Below are positions 1-6,091 of a DNA stretch of 6,091 bases, piece by piece. This DNA comes from a bacterium (GTDB lineage: Bacteria > Actinomycetota > Acidimicrobiia > UBA5794 > ZC4RG35), in the NCBI GenBank assembly GCA_028819835.1, contig JAPPKR010000110.1, positions 1-6,091 of the forward strand, read 5' to 3'. Position numbers and translations under genes: made by a program. How positions within the stretch are numbered: position 1 is the first letter of the stretch; each line of letters starts with the position of its first letter. The notes below the pieces were generated by a model. The model searched no databases. It was not told where the DNA came from and was given only the letters and a program-made list of their open reading frames with translations.

Positions 1-41
1 GCCACCGCCAGCACCACCGCGGCTCGTCCCGGTCGCCTCAT
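1..41 (-). CDS. Start of the next operon gene, membrane-targeted or secreted; truncated by the window edge
   Basis: Only the first 13 codons are visible: MRRPGRAAVVLAV. The ATG overlaps the stop of the upstream TPR gene as ATGA (38-41), so it continues the chain of overlapping genes in this operon. Three Arg residues in the first six positions followed by Ala/Val/Leu residues look like the start of a signal peptide or signal anchor. The product cannot be identified from this fragment. A CcmG/ResA-type membrane-anchored thioredoxin is a reasonable guess, because that component is missing from the otherwise complete Ccm set to the right. That is inference from context only. Confidence 0.6.
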   Translation of the reverse strand, partial: MRRPGRAAVVLAV

Positions 42-826
42 CTCGCGCACTCCTCTCCGGCCCGGGCCGCCGCCAACTCGGCTGCCACCGTCTCCTCGGA
101 TGCAAGCGCCGCGCTCGCCTCTTCAAGAAGGGGGACGGCTTCCGCCGCCTTCCCGGCTCCGCACCACAGGACGATGGCTTTGAAGTAGAGCGCCTGTGGG
201 TAGCCGGGAACCGCCTGGAGCGCCCGGTCCAGGGTATCGACCGCCAGTTCGATCTCTCCCGACCCCGCCCAGGCCATCCAACCCAGGCGGCTCAGCGCCT
301 CCGCCTCTTCCGCGGCCGTCGGGTTGCGTTCCAGCACCCCTCGGTAATGGGCAAAGGCCCGCCCGAAGTCCCCGGCCCGGAAGTAGCGTCCGGCCAGGGC
401 GAGGCGCATGCCGTTGATCTGGGGGTGGTCGGCATTGGCGGAGATCACCGCCTCCATGGTCTCATTGGAGTACTGGGACGGATCGAACTCCCCTCCGTCG
501 GCATCGGTCCGGTCCTCGGACTGCACGAACCATCCCACCGAGATCACGAGCGCCACGGCCGCGGTCCCCAGAATGGCGATGACCGTCACTCTCCCGGGAG
601 TCCAGAATCGGGACCGGGAGTCCGGATCGGGGGACTCCCGATCCGGTGAGACCGACGCCTCCCCGGTCAACCTGAGCCGGGCTTCCTCTATCTCCTCGGT
701 GTAGATCCGCCGGAGCCGCCGAGCGGTGGAGGGAGGCATCTCATCCTCGGCAAGCTGTTGTTCCAACTCCTCCAGGTCCCGGGTGGCTTGATCGAGTCGC
801 GCCTGCCATTGACTTGCCTCGCTCAC
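38..826 (-). CDS. CcmI-like membrane-anchored TPR protein of cytochrome c maturation
   Basis: A 262-residue protein starting at a GTG that overlaps the ccmH stop (GTGA, 823-826), with GGGAG five bases upstream. Residues 1-55 are highly charged and look like a helical coiled coil. A flexible Asp/Pro/Ser/Arg linker follows (about 56-76), then one membrane helix (about 79-101). The C-terminal domain carries about three TPR-like helical hairpins (roughly 139-170, 176-209 and 211-242), including RAGDFGRAFAHYRGVLERNP and the AVDTLDRALQAVPG repeat. In System I, CcmI or the C-terminal part of fused CcmH uses TPRs to hold the apocytochrome C-terminus near CcmF/CcmH, and position after ccmH supports that role. 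Unlike proteobacterial CcmI, which has two N-terminal membrane helices, only one is seen here, which would put the coil in the cytoplasm and the TPRs outside. The reading frame stays open to 1108, but that extension lies wholly over ccmH and has no sensible start. Confidence 0.8.
   Translation of the reverse strand: MSEASQWQARLDQATRDLEELEQQLAEDEMPPSTARRLRRIYTEEIEEARLRLTGEASVSPDRESPDPDSRSRFWTPGRVTVIAILGTAAVALVISVGWFVQSEDRTDADGGEFDPSQYSNETMEAVISANADHPQINGMRLALAGRYFRAGDFGRAFAHYRGVLERNPTAAEEAEALSRLGWMAWAGSGEIELAVDTLDRALQAVPGYPQALYFKAIVLWCGAGKAAEAVPLLEEASAALASEETVAAELAAARAGEECAR
596..646. repeat. Overlapping inverted repeats inside the linker-coding part of the TPR gene
   Basis: GGGAGTCC occurs twice directly (596-603 and 616-623), and its reverse complement GGACTCCC lies at 632-639. 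Overlapping this, CCGGATCGGG (622-631) is a perfect 10-base inverted repeat of CCCGATCCGG (637-646) with a 5-base loop. The two hairpins (616-623/632-639 and 622-631/637-646) share bases, so only one can form at a time. The DNA encodes the low-complexity linker just before the membrane helix. There is no T tract, so it does not look like an intrinsic terminator. Confidence 0.6.
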
Positions 827-1246
827 GGTGACTCCCTGATCGACTCCGGGGGGACGGGCTTTCTGAGGCGGTAAAAGGCCAGGAGGAGACCGGTCACCAA
901 GGCGGCGGCCGGGAGCCCCCACAGGAGGGCGGTCCTCGTCTGGAACGGGGGATCGAGCATCTGTGATCGGGGGTAGGCCGCCATTAGCCGGTCCAGGATC
1001 TGTTGGTCGGAGAGGCCTTCTGTGATCATCTCCCGGACATAGCCCATCATGTCGACGGCGTAGGAACTGGGGGACTCGGCGATGGACTCCCCCTCGCAGG
1101 CCGGGCACCGGACCTGTTTGCCGATCCGCTCGGCGCGGTCCTGGTCCACCGGGTCGGCGGTGGTCAGCGAGACCACCACGAAGGCGGCCAGGGCCAGGGT
1201 CAGCAAGGGAGACGCCCAGCGGAACAGGCTGCGCCGACCGGCGGGA

Positions 1247-1254
<8 letters not shown>
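823..1254 (-). CDS. ccmH: Cytochrome c maturation protein CcmH (thiol-disulfide component of heme ligation)
   Basis: A 143-residue protein with the CcmH/CycL/NrfF layout: N-terminal signal anchor (about 14-32), a small helical domain with the redox motif RCPAC (Cys50, Cys53) followed by EGESIAES, the conserved helix region SYAVDMMGYVREMITEGLSDQQI, and a C-terminal membrane helix (about 109-129). In this family the RCXXC cysteines reduce, or form a mixed disulfide with, the CXXCH motif of apocytochromes c outside the membrane so that heme can be attached by CcmF. Family members usually read LRCPVCQ; here it is VRCPACE. The start is GTG with GGGAG nine bases upstream, and it overlaps the ccmF end by 8 bases. 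There is no fused TPR domain as in E. coli CcmH; that function appears to sit in the next gene. Confidence 0.93.
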
Positions 1255-3303
<2,049 letters not shown>

Positions 3304-3304
<1 letters not shown>

Positions 3305-3711
3305 CAGCGGGAGCCGTCGTCGGCTACCGGAGGCGCCTGGTAGTTCTCGTCATGGGAAATGAGGGCGCCGTCAGCCCGGTAGTGATCACCCAGCCAGGCT
3401 CCGTCCAGTAGGACGTTGACGTCCTCGTCGAACAACAGGGGCGGAGTGTCGGTGAGCACCACCGGAATGGTGGAGGCGCCGTCGGTGACCTGGAACCGGA
3501 GAGGGTCCGATCCGGCATCCAGGGAACCTTCCACCACGATGCCCGCCAGCCGGAACCGCCGCCCGTCGGGGAAGTCGGCTCGCTGGTCCACCGCTTCGCG
3601 CGGGGTGAGGTAGTAGACGAGGTCGCTGTCGATGTTCCGGATCAGGAAGGCTCCGGCTATCAGCATCGCCACCCCCACGAAGATCAGAAACGGCCAGCGG
3701 CGTGACTTCAT
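3304..3711 (-). CDS. ccmE: Periplasmic-side heme chaperone CcmE
   Basis: A 135-residue protein, slightly shorter than E. coli CcmE (about 159). It has a basic N-terminus, one signal-anchor helix (about 5-24) and an OB-fold beta-barrel domain. The heme-attachment motif is intact as SHDENY: His120 is the expected covalent heme-binding residue and Tyr124 the expected axial ligand. The preceding barrel blocks FRLAGIVVEGS and LLFDEDVNVLLDGAW match the family pattern. CcmE receives heme from the CcmABCD complex and delivers it to CcmF. The frame is open further upstream to 3834, but that extension overlaps ccmD and the ccmC end; MKSRRWPFLIF at 3711 gives the proper signal anchor. The start shares one base with the ccmD stop (TGATG) and no strong Shine-Dalgarno is seen. 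It is the common His-type CcmE, not the Cys-type variant. Confidence 0.96.
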
Positions 3712-3821
3712 CAGTCTGGGCGGCTCGTCGCCCTTCGCCACCGGATGGTCAGGCGGAGGATGTAGCCGGCCAGGAACCCGGCCGTGGCTAGATAGGCCGC
3801 CCAGACCCAGCCAATGTTCAC
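3711..3821 (-). CDS. ccmD: Very small membrane protein CcmD
   Basis: A 36-codon gene read from GTG: MNIGWVWAAYLATAGFLAGY, then ILRLTIRWRRATSRPD. It has the CcmD hallmarks: a tiny protein with a short N-terminus, an aromatic W-x-W-x-A-Y motif (WVWAAY), one membrane helix (about 5-24) and a basic cytoplasmic tail. The GTG overlaps the ccmC stop (GTGA, 3818-3821), a GAGG ribosome-binding site lies seven bases upstream (3829-3832), and its TGA overlaps the ccmE ATG. In System I, CcmD joins CcmA, CcmB and CcmC and is needed to release holo-CcmE. Position exactly between ccmC and ccmE, as in E. coli, supports the call. It is about half the length of E. coli CcmD (69 residues). It is short enough to be missed by automatic annotation. 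Confidence 0.88.
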   Translation of the reverse strand: MNIGWVWAAYLATAGFLAGYILRLTIRWRRATSRPD

Positions 3822-4522
3822 GCTTCCGCCTCACCCAAACGGGGGACCGTTACCGGGCTCTGCGCGGGGGCTCTCTCGGCAGCCGCGGCCTCTTCCATCC
3901 GGGCCAGCGCGGTCCGGTAGACGAGCAACGTCGCGTAGAGAAACGTGAAGGCCGCCAGGTTCACCAACAGGGCCGAGACCATGGCGCCGTCCATCTGGAT
4001 GCCGTCGGGCCGGATCGTCAAGCCCTGGTGAAGAGTGCGCCACAGCTTCACAGAGAAGTAGACCAGCGGCACCTGCACCACGGCGACGGCGCCCAGCACC
4101 GACGAGCGGCGAGCCCGCAGGCGAGCGTCGGTGGTGGTGCGGCGCAGCGCCAGGTAGCCCAGGTACACGAAGAACATCATGGCCGTGGTGGCCAGGCGGG
4201 CATCCCCCCAGTCCCAGTAGGTTCCCCACACGGGCTTCCCCCAGATCATGCCGGTCGCCAGGGCGATGGCGGTGAACAGCACTCCTACCTCTGCGGATGC
4301 CTCGGCTGCCCTATCCCAGCTCATCCGCCGGGTGAACAGCCACCCGATGCTTCCCGCGGCAGTCACCCCGAAGGCGAGGAAGGCTAGCCAGGCCGACGGG
4401 ACATGGATGTAGAGGATGCGGACGAAGTCGCCTTGGAGGAGGTCGGGGGGAGAGGTGAAAGCGAGGACCAGGCCGACTCCCAGCGCCACGCCGGTCAAGA
4501 CTGCCAGCAACCTCTTTTTCAC
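3818..4522 (-). CDS. ccmC: Heme-handling membrane protein CcmC
   Basis: A 234-residue protein with about six membrane helices (roughly 4-21, 43-63, 79-93, 111-126, 142-159 and 181-203). CcmC binds heme through its WWD domain and passes it to CcmE. The WWD block lies at about 94-110 (WGKPVWGTYWDWGDARL), and the two expected external heme-ligand histidines are present: His40 in IHVPSAWL and His165 in FSVKLWRTLHQG. Compared with E. coli CcmC (WGTWWVWDARLTS) the motif carries an extra Gly (Gly107) between Trp and Asp, and ARLA in place of ARLT. The C-terminus after the last helix is a charged tail of about 30 residues. The GTG start overlaps the ccmB stop (GTGA, 4519-4522) and has the best ribosome-binding site of the operon, GGAGGAG, eight bases upstream. 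Its own stop overlaps the GTG of ccmD. Confidence 0.96.
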   Translation of the reverse strand: MKKRLLAVLTGVALGVGLVLAFTSPPDLLQGDFVRILYIHVPSAWLAFLAFGVTAAGSIGWLFTRRMSWDRAAEASAEVGVLFTAIALATGMIWGKPVWGTYWDWGDARLATTAMMFFVYLGYLALRRTTTDARLRARRSSVLGAVAVVQVPLVYFSVKLWRTLHQGLTIRPDGIQMDGAMVSALLVNLAAFTFLYATLLVYRTALARMEEAAAAERAPAQSPVTVPRLGEAEA

Positions 4523-5196
4523 AGGGAAATCTCCTCCAGGGCCCGGGCCGACATCACTCCCGCGGCCGCCAGCCCGAGATCGGCGATGACCAGCACCAAT
4601 ACCCAGGTGATGATACTCTCGCCGGCCACCAGACTTTCCAGGCTCTGGGCGGCCCCCATCAGAAGAGGCACGGCCAGGGGCGCCATCAGCAGGGGAGCCA
4701 GGCTGGTCCGGGCCCGGAGCCCGATGGTCACGTCCCCGGCCAGGGTGCCCAGCATTGCCAGCCCCGCCGATGCAAGGATTATCACCGGCGCCATGAGCGC
4801 CCCACCCGAGGGTGGGCGGTAGTCGTAGAAGATGACCACCGGCAGTATCAGCGTCCCGGCCACCGCCGCCAGAACCAGCCCCGAGGCTCCCGATCGGCCC
4901 GCGAAACGGGAGGCGGGGTCAAGACCGGTCAGGGCCAGGGCGCGGCGCTGGGCCCTGGTCTCGAGAGCGGTCTGGCGTAGCACGACCATCATCCCGAACA
5001 GCAGGGTGATCAGCCAGTAAACGGGAGCGGCCAGGTCCCGGAGCAGGAGGGGAGAGGCGTTGGTCGCCAGGGGCGCGATCCAACTCGCCACCACCGCGAA
5101 GGGAAACACCACCGTGAGCGCCTCCCCGCTCCGGAGTTCCACCCGCAGGTCCCGCAGGGCGATCAGGCCCGCCGATCGCCAGAACCCGCCGCTCAC
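4519..5196 (-). CDS. ccmB: Heme exporter complex membrane subunit CcmB
   Basis: A 225-residue protein with about six hydrophobic helices (roughly 28-45, 55-74, 105-124, 135-154, 166-184 and 195-217), close to the usual CcmB length of about 220. The N-terminal RDLRVELRSGEALTVVFPF stretch matches the amphipathic, coupling-type segment that starts CcmB proteins, and the helix after it is typical of the family. CcmB is the membrane partner of the CcmA ATPase; the complex uses ATP to free holo-CcmE from CcmC/CcmD. The family assignment rests mostly on this pattern, on length, and on position between ccmA and ccmC. Start is GTG, overlapping the ccmA stop (GTGA, 5193-5196), with an AGGA-type site a few bases upstream. 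Confidence 0.92.
   Translation of the reverse strand: MSGGFWRSAGLIALRDLRVELRSGEALTVVFPFAVVASWIAPLATNASPLLLRDLAAPVYWLITLLFGMMVVLRQTALETRAQRRALALTGLDPASRFAGRSGASGLVLAAVAGTLILPVVIFYDYRPPSGGALMAPVIILASAGLAMLGTLAGDVTIGLRARTSLAPLLMAPLAVPLLMGAAQSLESLVAGESIITWVLVLVIADLGLAAAGVMSARALEEISL
4531..4537 (-). promoter_or_regulatory. Strong Shine-Dalgarno for ccmC inside the end of ccmB
   Basis: GGAGGAG on the minus strand, eight bases before the ccmC GTG and encoding part of the EEISL end of CcmB. It fixes the ccmC start at 4522. It contrasts with ccmE and ccmF, which show no clear site and probably depend on reinitiation. Confidence 0.75.
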
Positions 5197-5864
5197 GTGA
5201 TCCTACCGTCTCGCATCTCCACCACCCGGTCGACCCAGCCCGACAGCTTGGCGGCGTCGTGGGATACGCACAGGACAGCCCCTCCCCGGCGAGTGGTCGT
5301 CGTGATCAGGTGGTCGATGATCGGGGCGGCGTCCCGGTCGAGGCCTGCGTCCGGCTCGTCGAGCAGGACCAGTCGGGGAGAGCCGATCAGCAGCCGGGCC
5401 AGGTCGGCCCTCCGCAGCATCCCGTTGGAGCACCGCTCCGCCCTGATCCCCGCCGCGCCCCCGAGGCCGACCTGGGTCAGGACCAGTTGACCCCGGGAGG
5501 CGGGGTGCCCGGTCAGCTGGGCGCTGAGCGCCAGGTTCTCACCCAGGGTCAGGTCGGGGTAGAGGGCGGGGAGGTGTCCGGACCAGCCGATCCCGGCGCG
5601 GACCGCCGGGATTCGAGGGCCGGCGAGGGGGGCGCCCAGGACGGTTCCCGATCCTCCGGTGGGAGCTATGAACGTGGCGACCACACCCAGCAGCGTGGAC
5701 TTGCCGGCGCCGTTGGGCCCGGCGACTCCCAGCGATTCTCCGGGACGGAGGGTGAGTCGGCAGTTGGAAAGCACCGGGACGCCGCCCAGGGAGACGGAGA
5801 GGTCAACCAGATCGACCAGGGGAAGACCAGAGGAGGGAGGTCGGATACTGGGCGGATGGCTCAC
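5193..5864 (-). CDS. ccmA: ABC transporter ATP-binding subunit CcmA of cytochrome c maturation
   Basis: A 223-residue ABC ATPase (numbering from the GTG at 5864). Walker A is GPNGAGKST (about 49-57), the Q-loop region is GWSGHLPALYPDLTLGENL (about 93-111), Walker B plus catalytic Glu is LVLLDEPDAGLD (Asp169, Glu170) and the H-loop is VSHD (His202). The signature is CSNGMLRRADLAR rather than LSxGQxRR, and the Q-loop position has no Gln. CcmA powers release of heme-loaded CcmE through CcmB; its position first in a ccmABCDEF order settles the family among ABC ATPases. Start choice: the frame stays open upstream to a TTG at 5903, but there is no good ribosome-binding site there and a promoter-like -10 lies between the two. 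The GTG at 5864 is preferred; the TTG cannot be excluded. Confidence 0.93.
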   Translation of the reverse strand: MSHPPSIRPPSSGLPLVDLVDLSVSLGGVPVLSNCRLTLRPGESLGVAGPNGAGKSTLLGVVATFIAPTGGSGTVLGAPLAGPRIPAVRAGIGWSGHLPALYPDLTLGENLALSAQLTGHPASRGQLVLTQVGLGGAAGIRAERCSNGMLRRADLARLLIGSPRLVLLDEPDAGLDRDAAPIIDHLITTTTRRGGAVLCVSHDAAKLSGWVDRVVEMRDGRIT

Positions 5865-5872
5865 CCGCTTTG

Positions 5873-5903
5873 AGTGTATGGGGATGGCCCCGGAACCGCT
5901 CAA
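5873..5903 (-). promoter_or_regulatory. Candidate promoter of the ccm operon, possibly giving a leaderless ccmA transcript
   Basis: On the minus strand, a TTGAGC -35-like hexamer (5898-5903) and a TACACT -10-like hexamer (5873-5878) are separated by 19 bases. Only eight bases separate the -10 from the ccmA GTG, so transcription would begin at or next to the start codon. No Shine-Dalgarno precedes this GTG, which fits a leaderless start. The hexamers are imperfect and the spacer is long, so this is tentative. Confidence 0.35.
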
Positions 5904-5932
5904 CCGGGTCGGGTCCTCAGCAGGCGCAACCC

Positions 5933-5961
5933 TTGACAGGGTGCATGGAGCTCTGTAGATT
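5933..5961 (+). promoter_or_regulatory. Sigma70-type promoter for the divergent gene
   Basis: A perfect TTGACA -35 box (5933-5938), a 17-base spacer and a TAGATT -10 box (5956-5961), pointing at the plus-strand gene at 6058. The start of transcription would be near 5968, giving a 5' leader of about 90 bases. This is the best promoter-like match in the window. Confidence 0.7.
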
Positions 5962-5978
5962 TCGCGACATCCGTCAAG

Positions 5979-6022
5979 GAGAGGACCGGAAGGTTGTGAT
6001 GCAATGACCTAGGCGTCCTCTC
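5979..6022 (+). promoter_or_regulatory. Long stem-loop in the 5' leader of the divergent gene
   Basis: GAGAGGAC (5979-5986) is perfectly complementary to GTCCTCTC (6015-6022). Inside it, after a symmetric 4x4 internal loop (CGGA 5987-5990 against AGGC 6011-6014), AGGTTGT (5991-5997) pairs with ATGACCT (6004-6010), including two G-U pairs, closing a six-base loop GATGCA (5998-6003). It lies just downstream of the predicted transcription start and ends 35 bases before the start codon. It does not match a riboswitch class I can recognise. It could be an RNA regulatory element, or a protein-binding dyad in the DNA. Confidence 0.45.
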
Positions 6023-6040
6023 GGAGATCTCCCCTAGAGG
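6017..6040 (+). repeat. Nested dyad downstream of the leader stem-loop
   Basis: CCTCT (6017-6021) and AGAGG (6036-6040) flank a perfect 10-base palindrome, GGAGATCTCC (6023-6032). CCTCT here is also part of the 3' arm of the upstream stem-loop, so the two pairings exclude each other. No T tract follows, so it does not look like an intrinsic terminator. It may be an operator half-site pair, an alternative RNA fold, or chance in purine/pyrimidine-biased DNA. Confidence 0.4.
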
Positions 6041-6057
6041 AAAGAGCAGGAACAGCG

Positions 6058-6091
6058 ATGGGTAGCGGAAAGATCGGCTTCGGCCTGGTGG
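6058..6091 (+). CDS. Start of a divergent gene of unknown function; truncated by the window edge
   Basis: Eleven codons are visible (MGSGKIGFGLV) before the window ends. An AGGA ribosome-binding site (6048-6051) sits six bases before the ATG, and a strong promoter lies upstream at 5933-5961, so a real start is likely. The fragment is too short to identify. A Gly-rich beginning such as KIGFGLV could be the first strand of a Rossmann-type nucleotide-binding domain, but a hydrophobic membrane start is also possible. It is transcribed away from the ccm operon, so shared function cannot be assumed. Confidence 0.6.
   Translation, partial: MGSGKIGFGLV

Noticed and set aside
827..1108. N-terminal extension of the TPR gene over ccmH
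   Set aside because: The extension is Arg/Pro-rich and overlaps most of ccmH; the GTG at 826 has a ribosome-binding site and a stop/start overlap.
3712..3834. N-terminal extension of CcmE
   Set aside because: It runs in another frame across ccmD and would place 41 polar residues before the signal anchor; the ATG at 3711 overlaps the ccmD stop and starts directly at the anchor.
5865..5903. TTG start giving CcmA 13 extra residues
   Set aside because: No well-placed ribosome-binding site, the added residues precede an already complete ABC domain, and a promoter-like -10 lies between it and the GTG. Kept as an alternative only.
5996..6007. Tiny reading frame GTG-ATG-CAA-TGA in the leader of the divergent gene
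   Set aside because: Only a few codons, which can easily occur by chance; it lies across the loop of the predicted stem, but nothing beyond position supports it as a leader peptide.
6017..6040. Intrinsic terminator before the divergent gene
   Set aside because: The dyad is short and interrupted and no T-rich tract follows.

Overview
The window is dominated by one operon on the minus strand: a System I cytochrome c maturation (Ccm) cluster. In transcription order (right to left) it reads ccmA, ccmB, ccmC, ccmD, ccmE, ccmF, ccmH, a ccmI-like TPR gene, and the first codons of a further gene that runs off the left edge. The sequence is GC-rich, six of the nine operon genes start with GTG, and neighbouring genes overlap throughout. 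The protein style (separate ccmH and TPR genes, a short CcmE and CcmD, and an acidic coiled-coil N-terminus on the TPR protein) suggests a high-GC Gram-positive lineage, perhaps an Acidimicrobiia-like actinobacterium. That taxonomic guess is inference; no marker gene here settles it.

Layout. 1-41 (-): start of an unidentified membrane-targeted or secreted protein. 38-826 (-): CcmI-like TPR membrane protein. 823-1254 (-): CcmH. 1247-3304 (-): CcmF. 3304-3711 (-): CcmE. 3711-3821 (-): CcmD, only 36 codons. 3818-4522 (-): CcmC. 4519-5196 (-): CcmB. 5193-5864 (-): CcmA. 5865-6057: divergent intergenic region with a weak candidate promoter for the operon on the minus strand, a strong sigma70-type promoter on the plus strand, and a plus-strand leader with extensive dyad symmetry. 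6058-6091 (+): start of an unidentified divergent gene.

How the genes work together (known from the families). CcmA and CcmB form an ATPase/membrane complex that works with CcmC and CcmD to load heme onto the conserved histidine of CcmE and release holo-CcmE. CcmF, with CcmH and a CcmI-like TPR protein, takes heme from CcmE and attaches it to reduced CXXCH motifs of apocytochromes c outside the cytoplasmic membrane. The thioredoxin-like reductant CcmG has not appeared by the left edge, so the truncated gene there is a candidate for it.

Most of the window is a recognisable pathway. The parts worth a second look are the unbroken chain of overlapping genes, the tiny ccmD, departures from family consensus in CcmA, CcmC and CcmF, a possible leaderless start for ccmA, and a structured 5' leader ahead of the unidentified divergent gene.
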